DNA of 64,000 nucleotides from Pyrus communis (taxonomy: Eukaryota > Streptophyta > Magnoliopsida > Rosales > Rosaceae), in the NCBI RefSeq assembly GCF_963583255.1, contig NC_084804.1:20714061-20778060 (forward strand), given 5' to 3'. The stretch's first letter is position 1. Every line of letters starts with the position of its first letter. Both the position numbers and the translations under genes were made by a program. Of the stretch, positions 32,509 through 44,682 are shown one piece after another. A model generated the notes under the pieces. It had not been told where the DNA came from and did not search any database. It saw only the letters and a list, made by a program, of their open reading frames with translations.

Positions 32509-33508
32509 ACCCTACAAACACATCTCTCTCTGCGTCTAGCCCCCTTCCCTTGTCAGATAAAATAGGTTACAACAAATAAATATTTAATATACAACATATA
32601 CACTATAACTATTGTATTGTATAATAAGTTTTTTAGTAGTTTAACTTTAAAATCATCAAAATAATATTTTTCTTAACGGATCAAAAGGATCCGTTATTAA
32701 TGGTTCTTAACGGGTAACCCGATAACGATCCAATTAGTTATCGTGTTGATCCAAAACTCGTTATTTTCGTATCGTGTTAACGGATCAAAATTGTTAGGTC
32801 TAGATAAGATGGACAAATTATATGAGAATCTGACGTGCAAGAATTGCTAATCTGATAAGGATGGCTTGAATATTGGGATAATTAGTACAGATGGGGACTC
32901 TTGGCAAAAGGATAAAGATTGGAATTACACTGCATATGGGATAAGACTTTAGAGAACCAAGTCCAGAAAGATGGTTCTGTGCGACTATGCTGATCTTTGT
33001 GGATTATTTATCCAAAAAGGTGGTTATGTGGATCATGCAATTGCATGGCACGGATTGGTGAGGAATGGATTAGTATGCAAATATTTGCACTTTTAGTTTG
33101 GACTAACAGCAATGAATTGATTGGTTGATTATCTATCCACGTCTAGATGGACGAAGAATTCTCCATTCTTTCGTCTCAAGAGGTTTATCTCATCAATATC
33201 GACGAAATGAAGTGTTTCCAGGGACAAATTGTTCGGCACAACAGAAGCTAAACTAGTTATTGAACTTTGCAGTGATCTAGTAACCTTGCCTTTAGGTTCT
33301 AGAACCCAAGGCTGAGACATGTTCCTTCCTTAGCTGTAATCGCTTTGGTGTAGAAGTCAACAACGTATTCAACACCACCATCACCGCCTCTATTCTACTC
33401 ACCCGACTGAGCTCGATTGCGAGTTGGCACCCCCGCATTCATAAGAAGAACGTAATTAGCTCATATTGGAAAATGCCAAGGAGACCAACCATCAGTCGGT
33501 ACATTATG
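32509..33508. other. Spacer with no recognised gene
   Basis: AT-rich DNA. The word GGATC and its neighbours recur around 32680-32790 (ACGGATCAAAA twice), hinting at an old repeat. A 63-residue minus-strand frame at 33129-33320 is not recognised and is not called as a gene. Confidence 0.5.
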
Positions 33509-34121
33509 TGTTGGAAATTATATATTATAATGTGAAATATTGTAACATATAATTTTAATAATTGAATGAAAAATAGTGTTAACCGTATTTCTTAGAAAGG
33601 TTATGTTATTTAGGTGCATTCCATTACTAAATGATGTATACTTATAGATGATAAGTTACATCTCTTTAATAAGTAGTAATTGGGTTCTATATGAACCCAT
33701 GAAACCATTTGGTATTATATGATAGAAAATTAGAGTTGATTTTTACTCTTGAGAAATAGGGTTTCCCCACTTTATTTCTCTCATTCTTTATTTGTCAAAT
33801 TCTGAGTTGCATCTTGAGAGTACGGAATATATAAAGGTCGCCAGAATCTGCAGATTGAAGTGCTTTGACTTTTGGATTATAGATTGTTGAGTCCTGAGAG
33901 ATAGATGCCTACTGAACTACAAGCACAAGAGTAGGGGCAAAATTATGTCTTTAGGACATTGCATTTATATAAGCCTCAATCTTCAAGTTTGTCAGTTTTT
34001 CTAACTTTCTCTTTAGTTGTTTAGATTAATCTCATATATAATTGATGTTATGAATTTCTTTATGATTATTGTCATTGGAGTTATATTGTTGTTTCTCATA
34101 TTTTCTAATATTGCTCCAACA
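33509..34121. repeat. Solo LTR (613 bp) with target duplication TTATG
   Basis: TGTTGGAAATT...TTGCTCCAACA is bounded by TTATG at 33504-33508 and again at 34122-34126. The TG/CA ends are part of longer inverted ends (TGTTGGA and TCCAACA). The element has no internal region. Confidence 0.85.
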
Positions 34122-34200
34122 TTATGTAATTATATAATCATATAATTATATAATAATAATAATAATTATTATTATTATTATTATCATATTATTATATAAT
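34122..34200. repeat. AT/ATT-rich microsatellite
   Basis: Runs of AATAAT and ATTATT around 34150-34195 make an AT palindrome-like tract between two LTR-type blocks. Confidence 0.7.
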
Positions 34201-35142
34201 TGTAGACATGTAAATTTCATTGCATACAAATGATGATCACAAAGCTCCACGTGGTATATGACTCATCACAAATGAACAAGTCATCAATGACATGTGACAC
34301 AAATCAAGCAAAGGAAGTAGAAAACTTCCCCAAAAACTCAGCTAACAAGGGAGAATTCCTCTTAAATTCGGCAAGGGCTCAAAATGCTCTCAAAACTGGA
34401 AAGAAAGTTAAGGCATCTTCATAAAACAAGCAAGAATTGAAGATTGCTCACAATATAGGCAACAAGGCCTCATAATTTCGGCTAAAGGAGTAAAGTGGCT
34501 GAAATTAAGACACAAAACATGCCCAAATTCTCCCATGGACAAATTAGGACACAAATAAAAGCCAAATCCACCCAAAAGCAAGCTTTGAGAAGCCTATAAA
34601 TACAAGGTCCTCCCACAAGCATAGGGGTCAAAAATTGCACATTGAGAAGAACCTCTGCACAAATCTTTGAAGACTAATACACTGCCAAAGCTCTCTTCAA
34701 AGAACATACAACTAAAGCTGAAGCTTTCTTTCGACCAAAATCGAAGCACTCCCTTGAAGAATCAACAAGCACTTGTGCCGATTCCTTCAAAACCTTGTTG
34801 CAAGCTCAAACTTGTAATGACGTTCGTTTCAAGATCAAGTCGCCAAGACCCTTGAATCAACGAAATCTCGCACCAACATCATCTTTGCCGTAGCCCTAAA
34901 CTTGAGGTTAAGACCATCCACACATTGTTTCAAGCTCAAAATTTGAAGCAATCGTTCAATCGTTATTCCGAGATCAAGTTATCACGACCCTTGGATCAAC
35001 AACCTACGCATCTAAATCAAATTTGAAGACTGAATCAGAGGAGAGTTATAAACAGAGATTGTAACCTACAAATTCAAATCAATACAAATCTACTTTGTAC
35101 ACGTGTTCTCGTTTCATTCGTTACAGAATTTTTGAGTTTACA
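34201..35142 (+). repeat. LTR-like block, possible second solo LTR
   Basis: Starts TGTAGACATG and ends GAGTTTACA. It contains CCTATAAATACAAGG at about 34595, a good TATA box, followed by a leader-like C/A-rich region. The size and layout fit a gypsy-type LTR in plus orientation. The flanks (ATAAT and ATATT) do not match well, so the ends or the solo status are uncertain. Confidence 0.5.
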
Positions 35143-35462
35143 ATATTCATGTGATGTTAAAGAAAACAAATTTTTAAAACATTTTTTGTAGACCATGGCG
35201 ATTGATGGTTAGACTTCTTTAAATCAGTAAAGAGGAGAACTAATTATTAACCGTTTCATCATGTGGTCTACAAAAAAGGTCTAAAAATTTAATCTCCCTA
35301 ACATTTTTATTTCTTTTATGCTTTTGGCATGCTTGTAGCACACAAACTTACTTTTCGAGTTTCTATTCTACAATTCAAACCTAATATTTCTTTTAGTAAG
35401 AACCACTAAACAAATAACTAGGTAGTAAGAATGTCATATTAGTTCAATATCAATACATAGGT

Positions 35463-35675
35463 AACCACAACAAGCGGCCTAGTAGTAAGGGTGCAGACTG
35501 CGGCTCCTCAATAGACAAAAAAACAGTGGGAGGCTCTGGGTTTGATGCTCGAGCTGGTGAGTCATCTTGACTACAGCCATGGGTAAGGTGAAATTCCCCA
35601 TAGCTTCTCTAGACCCTAAAAGAGTAGATAATTGTGACTTGCCATCAGTTGTCCCATTTTTAATGGAAGAAAAAA
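35463..35675 (+). mobile_element. SINE with 17-bp target duplication
   Basis: A 213-bp element has an A-box-like start (GGCCTAGTAGTAAGGGTGC) and a B-box-like motif (GGGTTTGATGCTC). It ends in an A-rich tail (GGAAGAAAAAAA). The same 17 bases, AATATCAATACATAGGT, lie at 35446-35462 and 35676-35692, a textbook retroposition target duplication. Confidence 0.85.
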
Positions 35676-35893
35676 AATATCAATACATAGGTGCACGTAC
35701 ATTTAAATTAAAACAAATGCACGATATTGTTGTATGGAAGAATATGGAATGTCTGTTGATAACTAGTAAGAATTCCACATTTGGGTTAGGTAGCTCGCTA
35801 CTTTTCCTAATTGATTAAAGAAGATAAACAAAAATAAAATAGGAAATTTGGTTAACGTTAATAAATAATTTTATATTTCGACATAGATCAATA

Positions 35894-36465
35894 TGTTAAA
35901 CTTTATATATTTTATAAACAACAAAAAATACTAACCTGAAAGAATCCATAAATTATGCTCAATTGATAAAGTACTCGAAGTCAACATGGCATGTATGAAA
36001 GATGAACCAGCTTTGATAGAACCGTGCGGAATAGGCTTAACCATGGACTTCTCCTTCAGTGGAAATCGTATTGGAATCGTACAGAATAATATGTTAGTTG
36101 ACCAAAGTCTTTTGCACACTCAACACTCCTTTATACTTGAACTAATGGGCCGTTCATATGAATTTCTGTGTGTTGTAAGCAGGGACATTAGCCTTGTATT
36201 TATATGGACTTAACCCTAATGAATCTTCCCATAATAATGTCATTAGGATTCCTTGCAGTCCAAGGATAATTGATATACCAAATCTCATTCCAAATAGGAT
36301 AGATTTATGAGCCCTTATTCCCTAAGGAAATCCGAAATATATTAACTTTACTTGGGGTATAAGCTATAGTTGTTAACTAAATCCTAATCTTATTTATATT
36401 CCAAGCAATCCTTAAATTAACCGTGTAGACCTATTAGTCGTTGGATAATGGTCAAACGTCCAACA
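35894..36465 (-). repeat. 3' LTR of the LARD (572 bp, uninterrupted)
   Basis: TGTTAAACTTTATATATT...CGTCCAACA. It preserves the empty target site (GGATAATTGATA, about 36263-36274) where the other LTR carries an insertion. Confidence 0.9.
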
Positions 36466-36480
36466 TTCTCCCACTAGGTC
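36466..36480 (-). promoter_or_regulatory. Polypurine tract of the LARD
   Basis: On the minus strand the bases before the 3' LTR read GACCTAGTGGGAGAA, a usual plus-strand priming tract. Confidence 0.7.
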
Positions 36481-38165
36481 AAACAGTTAATTCAGAAAAG
36501 ATCTTTAATGGATTTACAAGCAAGATTACTTTATTGGCCAATGAATTTAGTCATCTAATAAGCTTCCTACATGTTTCGTCAAATGGAGTTTACTTATCTA
36601 GAACTATCGAAGACTATGAACTTGGTAGCATCCATGAGCTCTTATAATCACTGAAATAAGCTCTCCATTCACATGAAACATACGTCATAGATTTGGTAGT
36701 TAAGTGAATCAAAACCTGAATTGAAAGCATCAATTCATTCACTTGTTGGTCCTCCTTATCAATCTTTATAAGATTGCCTTATGCTTCCTATGAAGCTCAT
36801 AAACTACAAAACCAGCTTACTTTTGTGTCTAACAAAAATGGATGACACAACTCTTTCGCAGTTTAAGATGTTCGTTGCTACTTCATGTGTTGTGAACCAC
36901 AATATCGAAGTACAAAACTCAATCTTGCTAGAACTTAGAACACAACTGAAAAAATACACCTTCACTTCTTTATGGAATTCACAACATAACTAAAAACTCA
37001 AATCCATACCTTAATGCAGCTTGTAAATTTTGTTGCTTCCTTACTGTAGTGAATCACAAATTAAACTAACTAGCAATTGCATAAAAGTTTCACAGCTTAG
37101 TAAATGAAGATAGCCTTAAATGAATGTGTAATACCAATATGGATCCTTATTCGACTATTTACAACTGGCCACAATTTCAATTTTTTAAATTTAAACCCAC
37201 ATTCATAATATCTTAAAAGACTTTTACAAATAGACATAAAAACCAATCAAGTGAGGCACATATAATTAGCTAAACATCCTTCGTGGCATAAGCTACACAT
37301 TTAAATTGTTCCTCCCACTAATCACTTATAACTAATATTGAAAGCGAGAAACTAGTACCATAACCAAATGCACATATTCATCAAAAAGCATGTTATTGCA
37401 CCTTACACTTAATCATATTATACAAAAATGAATATGTTTAGCCAAATTCGTTTAGCAAGTATAACTTCATGTCAATTCTTTCAGTCATTACTTCCAAATA
37501 GTATGTACCAAACAACTTAAAAGGCAACTATCTTTACAAGAACTTAACCAAATAGTAGTTAATCATGTATGGCATGAGTGTTAAAACATGAAAATACTGT
37601 CATACATGCATACAAATTCGAAAATAAACAGTGGAACAATTATAGGATTGAAAACTACACAATCGTAATAAAATCTAGAAAATTTCAATTATAGCATGCA
37701 TCTTTTTTCCACAAACTGGACTTTAAAATTCTATGGAGAAACATGCAAAAATAAGTTTCATACTCAAAACTTTTACAAACGTATATTAGCATAAGAATAA
37801 TTCCCACGGATCTTTAGAACTTAGCATGTGTGACTTAGATTCAATGAGTGTGAAGCCCGATTATATGTTTATCAATTCTCCCACTAGGGCAAACACCCAT
37901 TGCATTTGTTACTATGAAAAGTACAGAGGTAAAAATATATTTTTTTATTTATACTAGTATAGAATTTCTCAAAATATATTAGTAAAGTAGTATACTATAC
38001 CAAAAACCGAGATTCCAGCTTGAGGAATTATATAATTAACATATAATTGATTTGTCCCAAAATCACTTAGACTATACGAGAAACACTAAACTTTATAAAA
38101 TAGAATATGAAATTGTTCTAGAGCTAAAAGATAGCTCAAATTTTCGACATATAAGAAAACAATGA

Positions 38166-38520
38166 AAACTCCAGTCTGAACTTTCAATTGAGCACAGGTT
38201 ACTAATAAACTCACCATAAATAGAGTACACGACCAATAAGCATGAAATTTTCCAGTCTATAAATAGACATATATATAAACAAAATATCCAAATTTCAAGT
38301 CATTCTGAGGTCATTCAATCCTTCGTTTGTTAAACTTAATTGAAATGATGAAAACTGCGAGACTAGACTTTCAACTGAGCACAGGTTACTAATAAAATTC
38401 CTATAAATAAAATACACATCCCAAAATCACGAACTGTTGCAGTCTAAAAATAGACATATATATAAAGAATATATTCAAATTTCAAGTCATTTAGTGGTCA
38501 ATAGCTGAGTCGTTTGTTAA
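38166..38520. repeat. Two-copy tandem duplication (about 180 bp) in the LARD
   Basis: Both copies contain CTTTCAA-TGAGCACAGG, TTACTAATAAA, AAATAGACATATATATAAA and AAATTTCAAGTCATT in the same order, diverged by several changes and small gaps. Confidence 0.8.
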
Positions 38521-40818
38521 TTTCCAAATACGTATTCCAGCAGAAAAATTCTGCGCATCTATGTCAAATTGATAAAACCACCAAAAATTCAATTCTTCAT
38601 GTATTTTAGTAATTTTAGTTTCTAAAGAAGCTTTAAGAAGTGTACTTCAACATATAGCTTTATCATGAATAAATCTTGAACCATAAAGATGTGCAAATAA
38701 ACAACATAGCAGCAGATTTTAATGTGTACCTTAGGCAATTGTGATTATCGTTCATGTGTTCAACAACATATGCTCCATTTAATTTTGAGAAGAGAAGACC
38801 ACACATAACGAACATTAAATCACATAGCCAATCTTGAAGAAATTCAAAACTTTTAACAAGATAAACATACCATCATTTCTGAATACACTGTAATATGTCA
38901 CTTTTGAGCTGAAATAAGGCAAATTTAATCAAAAGTGTATCTCGATCCAAAAATTAATTTAAACCAATGAAGGTTACATTTGGTCGAGAAGCCTTAAGAC
39001 CAAACAAATTCTATGTTATGCTTTATCGATCCCAATATGGGATTTAAGGGGGTTCATATGAAAAGCATTCATAACTTTAAAACATAGAACTACCATGACT
39101 TTATATTCACAAATGAACAAATACCCCATAGACTTTTACAACTGAAACAACTCGCACCTTTGTTTGGTTGAAGCTTAATCAATTTTTATCATTAAAATAT
39201 AAACATGAAAACTATCCACCTTTGTTTGGCAATCAGTTATCACAAGCTTCACATAATCTATACTTTACACTAAGCCACTAGTAATCGAACCAATAAGACT
39301 AGTCACACCTATGTTTGGGAATATAGTCATATTGTTATGACTACTAATGCAATTCGATCAACTAAACTTTGAATTTTCTCCATAATCTTAACCATGCATT
39401 AGTTTCATATGCATGATAAGAAAAATAGCTGCTATAGAATTGAAAATTTGAAAGCAATTCTAGCATGCTTTATGCAAAATATTAGGCAACAAAAATATTG
39501 ATATGTAAGAATGGTTTTTCCAGTTTTTGTTATTCATATCAATTATTTTCGGTTTGATCATATATATTAAATTGAAAACGTTAACCAGTCCTAATAGAGA
39601 TTGAGTATGCAGTAGCATATTAACATATTGAAGAAAGATACTAATTTTTATAAAACAAAATTGCAAATAAAAGCTGGGTTGTAGTGGGTTTGAAGACAAA
39701 TTCAATACTGATGTATGTCTTATTTCAGATATAACTTACGAGTTGAAACAATATATCCCTTGATTGTGTAAGTTAACTTTTAACATGCATTTAGTCATAC
39801 GTTTCAACTAGCATGTTAATACAACAATTATAGATATATATGAAACAAAAGTGATTTAGACACATTGTAGGGATGTACCTACATCTAAAACTTATGATTT
39901 CACATGCTTTGCAATAATAGTTGTCTCAGACACTGCTTCAACACTATCACATATGTGATATACAGAATCCTACAGGCTTCATGATCAGAGGTGTCCTCTA
40001 ATTTTCATAACGAGGTTTTTCCCTCTTTTAGCCAATTTCAACGGCAATACGTATCCATGATATTAGATCAATAATATAGTCTGCATACTATTGTCACAAT
40101 AGTTATTTAACTCATAGTACCAAAACATGGGCTTTAACATAAGCAATATATATTCAAGGTAAAAAAATATCAATAGTCGAAGCTAAAAATTAAGTGATTG
40201 CATATACGTGGATAAGAATTTTAAATTAAAATTCATTGAAATAGACATGGATTAAAATAATGTATATCACTGAAAGCAAACATGAAAATTTAATATGTGA
40301 ATATGAATTGTTAAGCCGCATGCACCATGGATAGCATATGTAAGCTTAACGAATTTTCATAAAGGTAATCAAACTTATTTTAAAATTACCACTTTCATGC
40401 TATCATATTTTTTGTACATTTATACACATATCAAGACTCACAATGTATATGCACTAACCAAGAACCTGAAACACAATATACATTAGTAGCACCGAGAATC
40501 TCTAGAAAGTAATTTATCAAAAACTTGAACAAGGAAACCAAGTCAAAACCATATGTTAAAGCAAATTGTGGGTTGCCACATATATTCTTAATGCTTATTA
40601 ACATCCTTAAATTCTCCATGTTGCTAAAAACTTATGCAATAACCTTGAATAATGATAAAACTAATAAGGCCGTGTACTTTTCCTTTTTTTCAGGAATACA
40701 AGCATGATAAAATAAATGTTAGTCCATCATATTATGTAATATTTATGCGACTATGCCATATGCCATTCCCAAGAAATTTATCAACATTCAAACTAAGAAC
40801 TGAAAGTCAAAACTGAAA

Positions 40819-40825
40819 CACACAC

Positions 40826-40859
<34 letters not shown>
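40819..40859. repeat. (CA)n(TA)n microsatellite
   Basis: CA run at 40819-40838 followed by a TA run to 40859. Confidence 0.9.
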
Positions 40860-40984
40860 GCCTATTTACATTCCCGAAATTCTCTATGTCAACAAAATTA
40901 AAAAAGGAAAATTAATAGGTTAAGAACCATGTTTACCCCTTTTTCCGAAATATGTATGTGGCAAAAAAGGGTTTGTCATCATGC

Positions 40985-40988
<4 letters not shown>

Positions 40989-41016
<28 letters not shown>
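40989..41016. repeat. (CA)14 microsatellite
   Basis: Uninterrupted CA run. Confidence 0.9.
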
Positions 41017-41019
<3 letters not shown>

Positions 41020-41432
41020 GACAGCCTCAAGAAGTTCTAGTTCATGAGAATTATATATACTTAATGCCTTTTTCAGAAATTTTTAATTTTAACATCCCAA
41101 ATTATACGTGCACAACCACATAGGAGACTTAATTACCGTAGTCATGATAAAGCTAATAAACATGCATAAACCCAATAGGACAATGAAATCGAAATAGGAT
41201 GCAATATCAATTAATAGTCTGTAATATTCCTTCAAGTCAAAGGACAAGTTTTAATATATAGCTATCTCAAATTTCAATATGAAATTTAGGTTAAAACACA
41301 TTTCACATAGAAAACCAATTTTTTTTTGCCATGAAACGTGAGTATGGAAATTGAGCAAAACTTAAAACATGTCATCGATTCAAGACATCAATTTTTAGGG
41401 TTTACCGAGTAGGTCTTTAATTGTATTATGAC

Positions 41433-41446
41433 CTGCTCTGATACCA
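41433..41446 (-). promoter_or_regulatory. tRNA-iMet primer-binding site of the LARD
   Basis: The minus strand reads TGGTATCAGAGCAG two bases after the LTR end. TGGTATCAGAGC is the complement of the 3' end of plant initiator tRNA-Met, the primer used by many plant copia and LARD elements. Confidence 0.9.
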
Positions 41447-41448
41447 AC

Positions 41449-43945
41449 TGTTAAACTTTATATATTTCATAAACAATTAAAAACATTAACCTGAAAGAAT
41501 CCATAAATTATGCTTAATTGATAAAGTACTCGAAGTCAACATGGCATGTACGAAAGATGAACCATCTTTGATAGAACATTGCGGAATAGGCTCAACCATA
41601 GACTTCTCCTTTGGTGGGAATCGTATTGGAATCCTATGGAATAATATGTTAGTTGACCAAAGTCTTCTACACACTCAACACTTCTTCTGCACACTCAACA
41701 CTCCTTTATACTCAAACTAATAGGGCGTTCATATTAGTTTCTATGTGTTGTGAGCAAGGACCTTAGCCTTGTATTTACATAGACTTAACCTTAATGAATC
41801 TTCCCATAATAATGTCATTAGGATTCCTTGCAGTCCAAGGATAATTGACACACCCCGACCCAGGATGTCCACTTGGACTCCGAATTGAGTTGTGTTGGCC
41901 GACACCTGGAATGTGACAAAGCCATAAAGTATATTGATGTGGAAGATGTGAATAAATTTAAACTTAAAAGTGTCTAAGTACAAGAGTGCGCGGTGAGCGG
42001 GTATGAACCCATTTCACACATGATGACAGAGTATAAGTACAATACAGTAAAATAGGGTGAGAATTATACCATCGATGGTCATCGTCTACCCTAAGATTTG
42101 CCGATAATCCTTGTCAATACGAAAACTCTGCTACTAGAACCTGGAGGGGCGAAAAACAAGGATGTGTGGGCCTGAAAATAAAGTTTTAACAAAAACTTTT
42201 TGAAAGCGTTATAACCCTTTGCCGTAAAACCCATATAGTTTCCAGAAAATAATACTACGTAGGTACGAAAAATGAATGCATAGGTGCAGTAAAAACAGAA
42301 GCATGCCATGCCACAATATCTCAGCAATAATAAATGTAAGCTAGGTGTGAGATCAGTCTAAACTAACATGCTAGTCAGAGTCACTTGATGTGACCTGTAC
42401 GACTGGACCTATTGCTCATCAGTCTATACTAGCACACGAGTCGAAGTCACCTAGTGTGACTTGTCCGACATGCTGGATGTAAATATGTACGCTCTAGTGC
42501 TACGATCACATGAAAGCTAGCGCTATGGGCAGGTCACCTACGAGTCGGAGTCCCTAATGCAACCTGTACGATAGGCTAGCACCTAATTTAGATCCAAGGC
42601 GAGTGTGCGGTGTGGGAGGTGAACAATCACTTGAAGGTTATGCCTTGGCCCGGGGCGGGAGTGCTAACACCAGAGTGCAGCAATGATGAGCTCTAAATGA
42701 ATATATGCATGCTCATATAATTCAACCATTTCAATCACATAATAACTCACCTGAACTTACTTGCACCTCTGTAGGATCATTTGGCATAACCACAAATCTC
42801 ATCACAATGCAATATTTAAAAATTAACTATTTCTAAAAATTTTGAACGTCACATAAATGAAGATTTTAACGAGTAGAGCAAGTGTTATACCTGTGGCCAA
42901 GTCCAATTTGGCCGGGAAAAGCTTCAAATCGCCACGAACCCACCGAAACCCTAGAATTTGGGTGTTCTTGATTTGTCCTCAAATCAACTCCGACGCTCCA
43001 ACCAATGATTGGGCATTGATCCTGAGCTTAAGGGAGGGCTATTGGTGGTGACAATTGAAAGAAATCATTGCAGGAATGGTGGATTCGCCGTCGTGTACCC
43101 CTTGGAGCCAATGCGGGTGTTCTTGTGAAACTAGGGTAAAAAACCCATCAATCATGAGTGGAAATTGAAGAAGAAGGGCCGGTGAGAAGTTCCAGGTGGT
43201 GAATGGCTGCAATTTGGCAGAAAAATCGACGAAAAACCATCAGAATGGTTGCGGAACGGGTCGGGTCGGCGGGGAAGAACCGGGTCAAAGGTGATTCGGT
43301 ACTTCCTCACTTTCTCCTTTTTCTTCCTTTCTTCTCTTTCTCATTGTCACTCACTTCTCCCTCTTCTCCTGATTAGGCAGTGCCCATCCTCCTTCCTTTG
43401 CTTTATGTTTCATCTCCACCGCCCAACATTTCTTCCCTTTATTTTGAGCCACACATGTGGCTTTCCAGATTTTACTCCAAAAATCTGGAGCATTCCAAAA
43501 AATAATAAATTTACAATTTTGCCCTCGACTTCATTTGTTAATAACTCCTTTGTTATAACTCCAAATTACGTTTCATTTGATCCCAAGCGTTCATAGAGAA
43601 GTACTACAAGGATACGCCAAGAAAACGAACCTTACTTGACATGGCAAGATGGTCAACAAAAGTCAAAACGTCTTTGCCTCGAAGGGCATCAAAATTCACA
43701 TTTAAAAATTATAAAGACTAAATTTTTTGGGAACGGGTCGTTACAATAATTGATACATCAAATCTTTTTCCAAATAAGATAGAATTAGGAGCCTTTATTC
43801 CCCAAGGAAATCCAGAATATATTAACTTTACTTGGGGTACAAGCTATAGTTATTAACTAAATTCTAATCTTATTTATATTCCAAGCAATCCTTAAATTAA
43901 CTGTGTAGACCTATTAGTTGTTGGATTATGGTCCAACGTCCAACA
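41449..43945 (-). repeat. 5' LTR of the LARD, split by a solo LTR
   Basis: 41449-41845 and 43746-43945 together match the intact LTR at 35894-36465. A short internal duplication of CACACTCAACACT is present at about 41672-41705. Confidence 0.88.
41846..43745 (+). repeat. Solo LTR (1.9 kb) nested in the LARD LTR
   Basis: TGACACACCCCGACCCAGG...GAACGGGTCGTTACA, with target duplication ATAAT at 41841-41845 and 43746-43750. The intact partner LTR shows the pre-insertion site. The interior has repeated blocks of AGTC-GAGTCAC-TGTGAC-TGT(A/C)CGA (42360-42580). Plus orientation is only assumed from similarity of its start to the LTR at 21044. Confidence 0.92.
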
Positions 43946-43950
43946 CAATA

Positions 43951-44441
43951 GTCTCTCTCCATCTATAAGTTTAATAAAATCAAATTTCATCTCCAATTAA
44001 GATCAATACTACTTACTGTAATTTATCTTTCATTACCTCTCATTACAAATACAAAATATTAATTAACTCACCCAATCTTAGTTTTGAAATCTTTTTGTGA
44101 TCCCAAACAAATTACCCCAAAGTAGAATATGCACACAGCCACACATTCACTTTTTCGGGGGCATGTTTAATTACTTATATGGCATGAGGATAAGAAGGAT
44201 GAGGGATTAAAAAGTAACGAGGATGTGAAGGATTAGGTATGGGATGCCTTTATTTTATAGGCATCGCATTATTGAGATGAGTTATGCTAGAGAGATTATG
44301 TACTTATAATATATGTTGTAGACTATATGATGTGACGGTTAATACTTTGATTCCTTCTTATCCAACCATCAACTGTCATATATCATTGGTCTACAAAAAT
44401 ATGATTTAAAAATATTGTCTCCTTAGCATTTTCCTACCCGT
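43951..44441. other. AT-rich spacer
   Basis: No gene or clear repeat between the LARD and the long-TIR element. Confidence 0.6.
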
Positions 44442-44625
44442 TTATTCTCATTGGCTTAAATGTTAAAACGGTCTCTGTGTTTTATTTCATAGGAAATTTA
44501 GTCTCTATATTTTTAATTTGGCTGGTTTAATCTTTGTGTTTTACTCTCCTAATCTGTGATCCTTTCCATCCAAGTACCATTCAAAAAACGTAAATATGTT
44601 TGCAAATTTATAAAATAAAAAAATA

Positions 44626-44630
<5 letters not shown>

Positions 44631-44672
<42 letters not shown>
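44631..44672. repeat. (TC)21 microsatellite
   Basis: Pure TC run ending 10 bp before the solo LTR. Confidence 0.95.
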
Positions 44673-44677
<5 letters not shown>

Positions 44678-44682
44678 TTCAC

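Larger units (their letters stand above)
36481..41432. other. Non-coding interior of the LARD
   Basis: About 5 kb, strongly AT-rich, with no gene. It contains a tandem duplication at 38166-38520. The phrase CACCTTTGTTTGG or a variant occurs three times between 39158 and 39315. Two CA-type microsatellites are at 40819-40859 and 40989-41016. Confidence 0.75.
35894..43945 (-). mobile_element. Non-coding LTR element (LARD-type) with nested solo LTR
   Basis: LTRs at 35894-36465 (3') and 41449-43945 (5', enlarged by a nested 1.9-kb insertion) flank about 5 kb of AT-rich DNA with no reading frame over about 80 residues. The primer-binding site next to the right LTR matches initiator tRNA-Met, so the element reads on the minus strand. 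A purine tract sits next to the left LTR. The target duplication CAATA lies at 35889-35893 and 43946-43950. A long, non-coding, conserved-end element of this kind is a large retrotransposon derivative that depends on another element's proteins. Confidence 0.88.

Noticed and set aside
28665..32513. Target duplication for the copia at 28670-32508
   Set aside because: AATAT on the left and ACCCT on the right do not match. No duplication can be claimed.
33129..33320. 63-residue minus frame as a real exon
   Set aside because: It reads like a plausible peptide, but it has no recognisable family, no clear splice partners and an upstream stop.
43249..43596. 115-residue frame rich in Phe and Ser
   Set aside because: Part of the nested solo LTR; composition comes from pyrimidine-rich DNA.
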